Of a stretch of DNA of 64,000 nucleotides, positions 35,211 through 49,286 are shown one piece after another. The stretch's first letter is position 1, and the number at the start of each line of letters is the position of its first letter. Origin of the DNA: Corythucha ciliata (Eukaryota; Arthropoda; Insecta; Hemiptera; Tingidae); assembly GCA_038030265.1 (NCBI GenBank), contig CM075938.1, positions 43,145,189 through 43,209,188 of the forward strand, in the 5' to 3' direction. A model generated the notes under the pieces. That model worked only from the letters and a program-made list of their open reading frames with translations. It ran no database searches and had not been told where the DNA came from. The position numbers were made by a program, and so were the translations under genes.

Positions 35211-38200
35211 GAAACCTTAAAAATCGTCTCCCACCTAGCCATAAGACTTAGAATTCTCGGTCACCGGTCAAATGACCGAACGGTCACAAACCACAGCTAC
35301 TTAGACCGGACGTCACCGAAATGGGCCGCAGCACCTACCTCGTACTGCGTAGTCACATCAAGAATACAACCAACCACTAAGAATCACTAAAGTTCGGAAT
35401 ATGACCGGTCCTGACCAGACCGGACCGAACCAATGCTGATTACATGTATAGTGTGGCACCATTTTGAACTCGTACGGTTTTTGTGAATTTTTTCACGTAA
35501 TGAAAACGGGGGGTTATCGGTCAACTTCCCCTCCCTCAAAAGGTAATTTCGGCCATTTTTAAAATTAGGCTATTGACAAAAAGTTGGTGAGGGGCAAGCT
35601 TTCTGTGTCTGTCTCGTGAAAATGCATCCGGTCAAATTTTTTCATCGCAATCTGACTACTTTTTCCCCCCTTCACCCAGTTTTTGCACTTTCCGAAAAAG
35701 CAAAGTGGTTCAACGTAGTACAAGATGCCTCTTGATCGGTGAGCAGCGTATCTGTTGAAAAAATTCAAACGAAACCTTTAAAATCGTGTCCCAAATAGCC
35801 TTGAGACGTGGAATTCATAGCTGGAGGAACATGGAAGGCTCGGTCACCGGTCAAATGACCGAACGGTCACAAACCACAGCTACTTTGACCGGACGTCACC
35901 GAAATGGGCCGCAGCACCTACCTCGTACTGCGTAGTCACATCAAGAATACAACCAACCACTAAGAATCACTAAAGTTCGGAATATGACCGGTCCTGACCA
36001 GACCGGACCGAACCAATGCTGATTACATGTATAGTGTGGCACCATTTTGAACTCGTACGGTTTTTGTGAATTTTTTCACGTAATGAAAACGGGGGGTTAT
36101 CGGTCAACTTCCCCTCCCTCACAAGGTAATTTCGGCCATTTTTTAAAATTAGGCTATTGACAAAAAGTTGGTGAGGGGCAAGCTTTCTGTGTCTGTCTCG
36201 TGAAAATGCATCCGGTCAAATTTTTTCATCGCAATCTGACTACTTTTTCCCCCCTTCACCCAGTTTTTGCACTTTCCGAAAAAGCAAAGTGGTTCAACGT
36301 AGTACAAGATGCCTCTTGATCGGTGAGCAGCGTATCTGTTGAAAAAATTCAAACGAAACCTTTAAAATCGTGTCCCAAATAGCCTTGAGACGTGGAATTC
36401 ATAGCTGGAGGAACATGGAAGGCTCGGTCACCGGTCAAATGACCGAACGGTCACAAACCACAGCTACTTTGACCGGACGTCACCGAAATGGGCCGCAGCA
36501 CCTACCTCGTACTGCGTAGTCACATCAAGAATACAACCAACCACTAAGAATCACTAAAGTTCGGAATATGACCGGTCCTGACCAGACCGGACCGAACCAA
36601 TGCTGATTACATGTATAGTGTGGCACCATTTTGAACTCGTACGGTTTTTGTGAATTTTTTCACGTAATGAAAACGGGGGGTTATCGGTCAACTTCCCCTC
36701 CCTCACAAGGTAATTTCGGCCATTTTTTAAAATTAGGCTATTGACAAAAAGTTGGTGAGGGGCAAGCTTTCTGTGTCTGTCTCGTGAAAATGCATCCGGT
36801 CAAATTTTTTCATCGCAATCTGACTACTTTTTCCCCCCTTCACCCAGTTTTTGCACTTTCCGAAAAAGCAAAGTGGTTCAACGTAGTACAAGATGCCTCT
36901 TGATCGGTGAGCAGCGTATCTGTTGAAAAAATTCAAACGAAACCTTTAAAATCGTGTCCCAAATAGCCTTGAGACGTGGAATTCATAGCTGGAGGAACAT
37001 GGAAGGCTCGGTCACCGGTCAAATGACCGAACGGTCACAAACCACAGCTACTTTGACCGGACGTCACCGAAATGGGCCGCAGCACCTACCTCGTACTGCG
37101 TAGTCACATCAAGAATACAACCAACCACTAAGAATCACTAAAGTTCGGAATATGACCGGTCCTGACCAGACCGGACCGAACCAATGCTGATTACATGTAT
37201 AGTGTGGCACCATTTTGAACTCGTACGGTTTTTGTGAATTTTTTCACGTAATGAAAACGGGGGGTTATCGGTCAACTTCCCCTCCCTCACAAGGTAATTT
37301 CGGCCATTTTTTAAAATTAGGCTATTGACAAAAAGTTGGTGAGGGGCAAGCTTTCTGTGTCTGTCTCGTGAAAATGCATCCGGTCAAATTTTTTCATCGC
37401 AATCTGACTACTTTTTCCCCCCTTCACCCAGTTTTTGCACTTTCCGAAAAAGCAAAGTGGTTCAACGTAGTACAAGATGCCTCTTGATCGGTGAGCAGCG
37501 TATCTGTTGAAAAAATTCAAACGAAACCTTTAAAATCGTGTCCCAAATAGCCTTGAGACGTGGAATTCATAGCTGGAGGAACATGGAAGGCTCGGTCACC
37601 GGTCAAATGACCGAACGGTCACAAACCACAGCTACTTTGACCGGACGTCACCGAAATGGGCCGCAGCACCTACCTCGTACTGCGTAGTCACATCAAGAAT
37701 ACAACCAACCACTAAGAATCACTAAAGTTCGGAATATGACCGGTCCTGACCAGACCGGACCGAACCAATGCTGATTACATGTATAGTGTGGCACCATTTT
37801 GAACTCGTACGGTTTTTGTGAATTTTTTCACGTAATGAAAACGGGGGGTTATCGGTCAACTTCCCCTCCCTCACAAGGTAATTTCGGCCATTTTTTAAAA
37901 TTAGGCTATTGACAAAAAGTTGGTGAGGGGCAAGCTTTCTGTGTCTGTCTCGTGAAAATGCATCCGGTCAAATTTTTTCATCGCAATCTGACTACTTTTT
38001 CCCCCCTTCACCCAGTTTTTGCACTTTCCGAAAAAGCAAAGTGGTTCAACGTAGTACAAGATGCCTCTTGATCGGTGAGCAGCGTATCTGTTGAAAAAAT
38101 TCAAACGAAACCTTTAAAATCGTGTCCCAAATAGCCTTGAGACGTGGAATTCATAGCTGGAGGAACATGGAAGGCTCGGTCACCGGTCAAATGACCGAAC

Positions 38201-41200
38201 GGTCACAAACCACAGCTACTTTGACCGGACGTCACCGAAATGGGCCGCAGCACCTACCTCGTACTGCGTAGTCACATCAAGAATACAACCAACCACTAAG
38301 AATCACTAAAGTTCGGAATATGACCGGTCCTGACCAGACCGGACCGAACCAATGCTGATTACATGTATAGTGTGGCACCATTTTGAACTCGTACGGTTTT
38401 TGTGAATTTTTTCACGTAATGAAAACGGGGGGTTATCGGTCAACTTCCCCTCCCTCACAAGGTAATTTCGGCCATTTTTTAAAATTAGGCTATTGACAAA
38501 AAGTTGGTGAGGGGCAAGCTTTCTGTGTCTGTCTCGTGAAAATGCATCCGGTCAAATTTTTTCATCGCAATCTGACTACTTTTTCCCCCCTTCACCCAGT
38601 TTTTGCACTTTCCGAAAAAGCAAAGTGGTTCAACGTAGTACAAGATGCCTCTTGATCGGTGAGCAGCGTATCTGTTGAAAAAATTCAAACGAAACCTTTA
38701 AAATCGTGTCCCAAATAGCCTTGAGACGTGGAATTCATAGCTGGAGGAACATGGAAGGCTCGGTCACCGGTCAAATGACCGAACGGTCACAAACCACAGC
38801 TACTTTGACCGGACGTCACCGAAATGGGCCGCAGCACCTACCTCGTACTGCGTAGTCACATCAAGAATACAACCAACCACTAAGAATCACTAAAGTTCGG
38901 AATATGACCGGTCCTGACCAGACCGGACCGAACCAATGCTGATTACATGTATAGTGTGGCACCATTTTGAACTCGTACGGTTTTTGTGAATTTTTTCACG
39001 TAATGAAAACGGGGGGTTATCGGTCAACTTCCCCTCCCTCACAAGGTAATTTCGGCCATTTTTTAAAATTAGGCTATTGACAAAAAGTTGGTGAGGGGCA
39101 AGCTTTCTGTGTCTGTCTCGTGAAAATGCATCCGGTCAAATTTTTTCATCGCAATCTGACTACTTTTTCCCCCCTTCACCCAGTTTTTGCACTTTCCGAA
39201 AAAGCAAAGTGGTTCAACGTAGTACAAGATGCCTCTTGATCGGTGAGCAGCGTATCTGTTGAAAAAATTCAAACGAAACCTTTAAAATCGTGTCCCAAAT
39301 AGCCTTGAGACGTGGAATTCATAGCTGGAGGAACATGGAAGGCTCGGTCACCGGTCAAATGACCGAACGGTCACAAACCACAGCTACTTTGACCGGACGT
39401 CACCGAAATGGGCCGCAGCACCTACCTCGTACTGCGTAGTCACATCAAGAATACAACCAACCACTAAGAATCACTAAAGTTCGGAATATGACCGGTCCTG
39501 ACCAGACCGGACCGAACCAATGCTGATTACATGTATAGTGTGGCACCATTTTGAACTCGTACGGTTTTTGTGAATTTTTTCACGTAATGAAAACGGGGGG
39601 TTATCGGTCAACTTCCCCTCCCTCACAAGGTAATTTCGGCCATTTTTTAAAATTAGGCTATTGACAAAAAGTTGGTGAGGGGCAAGCTTTCTGTGTCTGT
39701 CTCGTGAAAATGCATCCGGTCAAATTTTTTCATCGCAATCTGACTACTTTTTCCCCCCTTCACCCAGTTTTTGCACTTTCCGAAAAAGCAAAGTGGTTCA
39801 ACGTAGTACAAGATGCCTCTTGATCGGTGAGCAGCGTATCTGTTGAAAAAATTCAAACGAAACCTTTAAAATCGTGTCCCAAATAGCCTTGAGACGTGGA
39901 ATTCATAGCTGGAGGAACATGGAAGGCTCGGTCACCGGTCAAATGACCGAACGGTCACAAACCACAGCTACTTTGACCGGACGTCACCGAAATGGGCCGC
40001 AGCACCTACCTCGTACTGCGTAGTCACATCAAGAATACAACCAACCACTAAGAATCACTAAAGTTCGGAATATGACCGGTCCTGACCAGACCGGACCGAA
40101 CCAATGCTGATTACATGTATAGTGTGGCACCATTTTGAACTCGTACGGTTTTTGTGAATTTTTTCACGTAATGAAAACGGGGGGTTATCGGTCAACTTCC
40201 CCTCCCTCACAAGGTAATTTCGGCCATTTTTTAAAATTAGGCTATTGACAAAAAGTTGGTGAGGGGCAAGCTTTCTGTGTCTGTCTCGTGAAAATGCATC
40301 CGGTCAAATTTTTTCATCGCAATCTGACTACTTTTTCCCCCCTTCACCCAGTTTTTGCACTTTCCGAAAAAGCAAAGTGGTTCAACGTAGTACAAGATGC
40401 CTCTTGATCGGTGAGCAGCGTATCTGTTGAAAAAATTCAAACGAAACCTTTAAAATCGTGTCCCAAATAGCCTTGAGACGTGGAATTCATAGCTGGAGGA
40501 ACATGGAAGGCTCGGTCACCGGTCAAATGACCGAACGGTCACAAACCACAGCTACTTTGACCGGACGTCACCGAAATGGGCCGCAGCACCTACCTCGTAC
40601 TGCGTAGTCACATCAAGAATACAACCAACCACTAAGAATCACTAAAGTTCGGAATATGACCGGTCCTGACCAGACCGGACCGAACCAATGCTGATTACAT
40701 GTATAGTGTGGCACCATTTTGAACTCGTACGGTTTTTGTGAATTTTTTCACGTAATGAAAACGGGGGGTTATCGGTCAACTTCCCCTCCCTCACAAGGTA
40801 ATTTCGGCCATTTTTTAAAATTAGGCTATTGACAAAAAGTTGGTGAGGGGCAAGCTTTCTGTGTCTGTCTCGTGAAAATGCATCCGGTCAAATTTTTTCA
40901 TCGCAATCTGACTACTTTTTCCCCCCTTCACCCAGTTTTTGCACTTTCCGAAAAAGCAAAGTGGTTCAACGTAGTACAAGATGCCTCTTGATCGGTGAGC
41001 AGCGTATCTGTTGAAAAAATTCAAACGAAACCTTTAAAATCGTGTCCCAAATAGCCTTGAGACGTGGAATTCATAGCTGGAGGAACATGGAAGGCTCGGT
41101 CACCGGTCAAATGACCGAACGGTCACAAACCACAGCTACTTTGACCGGACGTCACCGAAATGGGCCGCAGCACCTACCTCGTACTGCGTAGTCACATCAA

Positions 41201-44200
41201 GAATACAACCAACCACTAAGAATCACTAAAGTTCGGAATATGACCGGTCCTGACCAGACCGGACCGAACCAATGCTGATTACATGTATAGTGTGGCACCA
41301 TTTTGAACTCGTACGGTTTTTGTGAATTTTTTCACGTAATGAAAACGGGGGGTTATCGGTCAACTTCCCCTCCCTCACAAGGTAATTTCGGCCATTTTTT
41401 AAAATTAGGCTATTGACAAAAAGTTGGTGAGGGGCAAGCTTTCTGTGTCTGTCTCGTGAAAATGCATCCGGTCAAATTTTTTCATCGCAATCTGACTACT
41501 TTTTCCCCCCTTCACCCAGTTTTTGCACTTTCCGAAAAAGCAAAGTGGTTCAACGTAGTACAAGATGCCTCTTGATCGGTGAGCAGCGTATCTGTTGAAA
41601 AAATTCAAACGAAACCTTTAAAATCGTGTCCCAAATAGCCTTGAGACGTGGAATTCATAGCTGGAGGAACATGGAAGGCTCGGTCACCGGTCAAATGACC
41701 GAACGGTCACAAACCACAGCTACTTTGACCGGACGTCACCGAAATGGGCCGCAGCACCTACCTCGTACTGCGTAGTCACATCAAGAATACAACCAACCAC
41801 TAAGAATCACTAAAGTTCGGAATATGACCGGTCCTGACCAGACCGGACCGAACCAATGCTGATTACATGTATAGTGTGGCACCATTTTGAACTCGTACGG
41901 TTTTTGTGAATTTTTTCACGTAATGAAAACGGGGGGTTATCGGTCAACTTCCCCTCCCTCACAAGGTAATTTCGGCCATTTTTTAAAATTAGGCTATTGA
42001 CAAAAAGTTGGTGAGGGGCAAGCTTTCTGTGTCTGTCTCGTGAAAATGCATCCGGTCAAATTTTTTCATCGCAATCTGACTACTTTTTCCCCCCTTCACC
42101 CAGTTTTTGCACTTTCCGAAAAAGCAAAGTGGTTCAACGTAGTACAAGATGCCTCTTGATCGGTGAGCAGCGTATCTGTTGAAAAAATTCAAACGAAACC
42201 TTTAAAATCGTGTCCCAAATAGCCTTGAGACGTGGAATTCATAGCTGGAGGAACATGGAAGGCTCGGTCACCGGTCAAATGACCGAACGGTCACAAACCA
42301 CAGCTACTTTGACCGGACGTCACCGAAATGGGCCGCAGCACCTACCTCGTACTGCGTAGTCACATCAAGAATACAACCAACCACTAAGAATCACTAAAGT
42401 TCGGAATATGACCGGTCCTGACCAGACCGGACCGAACCAATGCTGATTACATGTATAGTGTGGCACCATTTTGAACTCGTACGGTTTTTGTGAATTTTTT
42501 CACGTAATGAAAACGGGGGGTTATCGGTCAACTTCCCCTCCCTCACAAGGTAATTTCGGCCATTTTTTAAAATTAGGCTATTGACAAAAAGTTGGTGAGG
42601 GGCAAGCTTTCTGTGTCTGTCTCGTGAAAATGCATCCGGTCAAATTTTTTCATCGCAATCTGACTACTTTTTCCCCCCTTCACCCAGTTTTTGCACTTTC
42701 CGAAAAAGCAAAGTGGTTCAACGTAGTACAAGATGCCTCTTGATCGGTGAGCAGCGTATCTGTTGAAAAAATTCAAACGAAACCTTTAAAATCGTGTCCC
42801 AAATAGCCTTGAGACGTGGAATTCATAGCTGGAGGAACATGGAAGGCTCGGTCACCGGTCAAATGACCGAACGGTCACAAACCACAGCTACTTTGACCGG
42901 ACGTCACCGAAATGGGCCGCAGCACCTACCTCGTACTGCGTAGTCACATCAAGAATACAACCAACCACTAAGAATCACTAAAGTTCGGAATATGACCGGT
43001 CCTGACCAGACCGGACCGAACCAATGCTGATTACATGTATAGTGTGGCACCATTTTGAACTCGTACGGTTTTTGTGAATTTTTTCACGTAATGAAAACGG
43101 GGGGTTATCGGTCAACTTCCCCTCCCTCACAAGGTAATTTCGGCCATTTTTTAAAATTAGGCTATTGACAAAAAGTTGGTGAGGGGCAAGCTTTCTGTGT
43201 CTGTCTCGTGAAAATGCATCCGGTCAAATTTTTTCATCGCAATCTGACTACTTTTTCCCCCCTTCACCCAGTTTTTGCACTTTCCGAAAAAGCAAAGTGG
43301 TTCAACGTAGTACAAGATGCCTCTTGATCGGTGAGCAGCGTATCTGTTGAAAAAATTCAAACGAAACCTTTAAAATCGTGTCCCAAATAGCCTTGAGACG
43401 TGGAATTCATAGCTGGAGGAACATGGAAGGCTCGGTCACCGGTCAAATGACCGAACGGTCACAAACCACAGCTACTTTGACCGGACGTCACCGAAATGGG
43501 CCGCAGCACCTACCTCGTACTGCGTAGTCACATCAAGAATACAACCAACCACTAAGAATCACTAAAGTTCGGAATATGACCGGTCCTGACCAGACCGGAC
43601 CGAACCAATGCTGATTACATGTATAGTGTGGCACCATTTTGAACTCGTACGGTTTTTGTGAATTTTTTCACGTAATGAAAACGGGGGGTTATCGGTCAAC
43701 TTCCCCTCCCTCACAAGGTAATTTCGGCCATTTTTTAAAATTAGGCTATTGACAAAAAGTTGGTGAGGGGCAAGCTTTCTGTGTCTGTCTCGTGAAAATG
43801 CATCCGGTCAAATTTTTTCATCGCAATCTGACTACTTTTTCCCCCCTTCACCCAGTTTTTGCACTTTCCGAAAAAGCAAAGTGGTTCAACGTAGTACAAG
43901 ATGCCTCTTGATCGGTGAGCAGCGTATCTGTTGAAAAAATTCAAACGAAACCTTTAAAATCGTGTCCCAAATAGCCTTGAGACGTGGAATTCATAGCTGG
44001 AGGAACATGGAAGGCTCGGTCACCGGTCAAATGACCGAACGGTCACAAACCACAGCTACTTTGACCGGACGTCACCGAAATGGGCCGCAGCACCTACCTC
44101 GTACTGCGTAGTCACATCAAGAATACAACCAACCACTAAGAATCACTAAAGTTCGGAATATGACCGGTCCTGACCAGACCGGACCGAACCAATGCTGATT

Positions 44201-47200
44201 ACATGTATAGTGTGGCACCATTTTGAACTCGTACGGTTTTTGTGAATTTTTTCACGTAATGAAAACGGGGGGTTATCGGTCAACTTCCCCTCCCTCACAA
44301 GGTAATTTCGGCCATTTTTTAAAATTAGGCTATTGACAAAAAGTTGGTGAGGGGCAAGCTTTCTGTGTCTGTCTCGTGAAAATGCATCCGGTCAAATTTT
44401 TTCATCGCAATCTGACTACTTTTTCCCCCCTTCACCCAGTTTTTGCACTTTCCGAAAAAGCAAAGTGGTTCAACGTAGTACAAGATGCCTCTTGATCGGT
44501 GAGCAGCGTATCTGTTGAAAAAATTCAAACGAAACCTTTAAAATCGTGTCCCAAATAGCCTTGAGACGTGGAATTCATAGCTGGAGGAACATGGAAGGCT
44601 CGGTCACCGGTCAAATGACCGAACGGTCACAAACCACAGCTACTTTGACCGGACGTCACCGAAATGGGCCGCAGCACCTACCTCGTACTGCGTAGTCACA
44701 TCAAGAATACAACCAACCACTAAGAATCACTAAAGTTCGGAATATGACCGGTCCTGACCAGACCGGACCGAACCAATGCTGATTACATGTATAGTGTGGC
44801 ACCATTTTGAACTCGTACGGTTTTTGTGAATTTTTTCACGTAATGAAAACGGGGGGTTATCGGTCAACTTCCCCTCCCTCACAAGGTAATTTCGGCCATT
44901 TTTTAAAATTAGGCTATTGACAAAAAGTTGGTGAGGGGCAAGCTTTCTGTGTCTGTCTCGTGAAAATGCATCCGGTCAAATTTTTTCATCGCAATCTGAC
45001 TACTTTTTCCCCCCTTCACCCAGTTTTTGCACTTTCCGAAAAAGCAAAGTGGTTCAACGTAGTACAAGATGCCTCTTGATCGGTGAGCAGCGTATCTGTT
45101 GAAAAAATTCAAACGAAACCTTTAAAATCGTGTCCCAAATAGCCTTGAGACGTGGAATTCATAGCTGGAGGAACATGGAAGGCTCGGTCACCGGTCAAAT
45201 GACCGAACGGTCACAAACCACAGCTACTTTGACCGGACGTCACCGAAATGGGCCGCAGCACCTACCTCGTACTGCGTAGTCACATCAAGAATACAACCAA
45301 CCACTAAGAATCACTAAAGTTCGGAATATGACCGGTCCTGACCAGACCGGACCGAACCAATGCTGATTACATGTATAGTGTGGCACCATTTTGAACTCGT
45401 ACGGTTTTTGTGAATTTTTTCACGTAATGAAAACGGGGGGTTATCGGTCAACTTCCCCTCCCTCACAAGGTAATTTCGGCCATTTTTTAAAATTAGGCTA
45501 TTGACAAAAAGTTGGTGAGGGGCAAGCTTTCTGTGTCTGTCTCGTGAAAATGCATCCGGTCAAATTTTTTCATCGCAATCTGACTACTTTTTCCCCCCTT
45601 CACCCAGTTTTTGCACTTTCCGAAAAAGCAAAGTGGTTCAACGTAGTACAAGATGCCTCTTGATCGGTGAGCAGCGTATCTGTTGAAAAAATTCAAACGA
45701 AACCTTTAAAATCGTGTCCCAAATAGCCTTGAGACGTGGAATTCATAGCTGGAGGAACATGGAAGGCTCGGTCACCGGTCAAATGACCGAACGGTCACAA
45801 ACCACAGCTACTTTGACCGGACGTCACCGAAATGGGCCGCAGCACCTACCTCGTACTGCGTAGTCACATCAAGAATACAACCAACCACTAAGAATCACTA
45901 AAGTTCGGAATATGACCGGTCCTGACCAGACCGGACCGAACCAATGCTGATTACATGTATAGTGTGGCACCATTTTGAACTCGTACGGTTTTTGTGAATT
46001 TTTTCACGTAATGAAAACGGGGGGTTATCGGTCAACTTCCCCTCCCTCACAAGGTAATTTCGGCCATTTTTTAAAATTAGGCTATTGACAAAAAGTTGGT
46101 GAGGGGCAAGCTTTCTGTGTCTGTCTCGTGAAAATGCATCCGGTCAAATTTTTTCATCGCAATCTGACTACTTTTTCCCCCCTTCACCCAGTTTTTGCAC
46201 TTTCCGAAAAAGCAAAGTGGTTCAACGTAGTACAAGATGCCTCTTGATCGGTGAGCAGCGTATCTGTTGAAAAAATTCAAACGAAACCTTTAAAATCGTG
46301 TCCCAAATAGCCTTGAGACGTGGAATTCATAGCTGGAGGAACATGGAAGGCTCGGTCACCGGTCAAATGACCGAACGGTCACAAACCACAGCTACTTTGA
46401 CCGGACGTCACCGAAATGGGCCGCAGCACCTACCTCGTACTGCGTAGTCACATCAAGAATACAACCAACCACTAAGAATCACTAAAGTTCGGAATATGAC
46501 CGGTCCTGACCAGACCGGACCGAACCAATGCTGATTACATGTATAGTGTGGCACCATTTTGAACTCGTACGGTTTTTGTGAATTTTTTCACGTAATGAAA
46601 ACGGGGGGTTATCGGTCAACTTCCCCTCCCTCACAAGGTAATTTCGGCCATTTTTTAAAATTAGGCTATTGACAAAAAGTTGGTGAGGGGCAAGCTTTCT
46701 GTGTCTGTCTCGTGAAAATGCATCCGGTCAAATTTTTTCATCGCAATCTGACTACTTTTTCCCCCCTTCACCCAGTTTTTGCACTTTCCGAAAAAGCAAA
46801 GTGGTTCAACGTAGTACAAGATGCCTCTTGATCGGTGAGCAGCGTATCTGTTGAAAAAATTCAAACGAAACCTTTAAAATCGTGTCCCAAATAGCCTTGA
46901 GACGTGGAATTCATAGCTGGAGGAACATGGAAGGCTCGGTCACCGGTCAAATGACCGAACGGTCACAAACCACAGCTACTTTGACCGGACGTCACCGAAA
47001 TGGGCCGCAGCACCTACCTCGTACTGCGTAGTCACATCAAGAATACAACCAACCACTAAGAATCACTAAAGTTCGGAATATGACCGGTCCTGACCAGACC
47101 GGACCGAACCAATGCTGATTACATGTATAGTGTGGCACCATTTTGAACTCGTACGGTTTTTGTGAATTTTTTCACGTAATGAAAACGGGGGGTTATCGGT

Positions 47201-49286
47201 CAACTTCCCCTCCCTCACAAGGTAATTTCGGCCATTTTTTAAAATTAGGCTATTGACAAAAAGTTGGTGAGGGGCAAGCTTTCTGTGTCTGTCTCGTGAA
47301 AATGCATCCGGTCAAATTTTTTCATCGCAATCTGACTACTTTTTCCCCCCTTCACCCAGTTTTTGCACTTTCCGAAAAAGCAAAGTGGTTCAACGTAGTA
47401 CAAGATGCCTCTTGATCGGTGAGCAGCGTATCTGTTGAAAAAATTCAAACGAAACCTTTAAAATCGTGTCCCAAATAGCCTTGAGACGTGGAATTCATAG
47501 CTGGAGGAACATGGAAGGCTCGGTCACCGGTCAAATGACCGAACGGTCACAAACCACAGCTACTTTGACCGGACGTCACCGAAATGGGCCGCAGCACCTA
47601 CCTCGTACTGCGTAGTCACATCAAGAATACAACCAACCACTAAGAATCACTAAAGTTCGGAATATGACCGGTCCTGACCAGACCGGACCGAACCAATGCT
47701 GATTACATGTATAGTGTGGCACCATTTTGAACTCGTACGGTTTTTGTGAATTTTTTCACGTAATGAAAACGGGGGGTTATCGGTCAACTTCCCCTCCCTC
47801 ACAAGGTAATTTCGGCCATTTTTTAAAATTAGGCTATTGACAAAAAGTTGGTGAGGGGCAAGCTTTCTGTGTCTGTCTCGTGAAAATGCATCCGGTCAAA
47901 TTTTTTCATCGCAATCTGACTACTTTTTCCCCCCTTCACCCAGTTTTTGCACTTTCCGAAAAAGCAAAGTGGTTCAACGTAGTACAAGATGCCTCTTGAT
48001 CGGTGAGCAGCGTATCTGTTGAAAAAATTCAAACGAAACCTTTAAAATCGTGTCCCAAATAGCCTTGAGACGTGGAATTCATAGCTGGAGGAACATGGAA
48101 GGCTCGGTCACCGGTCAAATGACCGAACGGTCACAAACCACAGCTACTTTGACCGGACGTCACCGAAATGGGCCGCAGCACCTACCTCGTACTGCGTAGT
48201 CACATCAAGAATACAACCAACCACTAAGAATCACTAAAGTTCGGAATATGACCGGTCCTGACCAGACCGGACCGAACCAATGCTGATTACATGTATAGTG
48301 TGGCACCATTTTGAACTCGTACGGTTTTTGTGAATTTTTTCACGTAATGAAAACGGGGGGTTATCGGTCAACTTCCCCTCCCTCACAAGGTAATTTCGGC
48401 CATTTTTTAAAATTAGGCTATTGACAAAAAGTTGGTGAGGGGCAAGCTTTCTGTGTCTGTCTCGTGAAAATGCATCCGGTCAAATTTTTTCATCGCAATC
48501 TGACTACTTTTTCCCCCCTTCACCCAGTTTTTGCACTTTCCGAAAAAGCAAAGTGGTTCAACGTAGTACAAGATGCCTCTTGATCGGTGAGCAGCGTATC
48601 TGTTGAAAAAATTCAAACGAAACCTTTAAAATCGTGTCCCAAATAGCCTTGAGACGTGGAATTCATAGCTGGAGGAACATGGAAGGCTCGGTCACCGGTC
48701 AAATGACCGAACGGTCACAAACCACAGCTACTTTGACCGGACGTCACCGAAATGGGCCGCAGCACCTACCTCGTACTGCGTAGTCACATCAAGAATACAA
48801 CCAACCACTAAGAATCACTAAAGTTCGGAATATGACCGGTCCTGACCAGACCGGACCGAACCAATGCTGATTACATGTATAGTGTGGCACCATTTTGAAC
48901 TCGTACGGTTTTTGTGAATTTTTTCACGTAATGAAAACGGGGGGTTATCGGTCAACTTCCCCTCCCTCACAAGGTAATTTCGGCCATTTTTTAAAATTAG
49001 GCTATTGACAAAAAGTTGGTGAGGGGCAAGCTTTCTGTGTCTGTCTCGTGAAAATGCATCCGGTCAAATTTTTTCATCGCAATCTGACTACTTTTTCCCC
49101 CCTTCACCCAGTTTTTGCACTTTCCGAAAAAGCAAAGTGGTTCAACGTAGTACAAGATGCCTCTTGATCGGTGAGCAGCGTATCTGTTGAAAAAATTCAA
49201 ACGAAACCTTTAAAATCGTGTCCCAAATAGCCTTGAGACGTGGAATTCATAGCTGGAGGAACATGGAAGGCTCGGTCACCGGTCAA
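35211..49286. repeat. 584-bp satellite array, ~24 head-to-tail units
   Basis: The unit starting GAAACCTTTAAAATCGTGTC at 35771 repeats every 584 bp, 23 full times, to 49203, followed by an 84-bp partial unit. A shorter, slightly different first unit (560 bp, lacking about 23 bp around ATAGCTGGAGGAACATGG) precedes them. By eye the interior units are identical; differences are confined to the first unit and the right end. Each unit carries about nine GGTCA or TGACC pentamers, including the dyad CGGTCAAATGACCG. A 67-codon minus-strand frame recurs in each unit only because the unit does. This is a classical satellite structure: a homogenised core with diverged edges. Centromeric or heterochromatic location is possible but not shown. 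Confidence 0.95.

Noticed and set aside
35565..49200. Twenty-four identical 67-codon minus-strand open frames spaced 584 bp apart, looking like a multigene family
   Set aside because: The frame recurs only because the whole 584-bp unit, including its non-coding part, recurs identically. There is no recognisable domain, and the diverged 725-bp units do not preserve the frame.
35211..49286. CRISPR-like regular repeat array
   Set aside because: The units are 584 bp and directly adjacent, with no short repeat plus variable spacer structure. The setting is eukaryotic.
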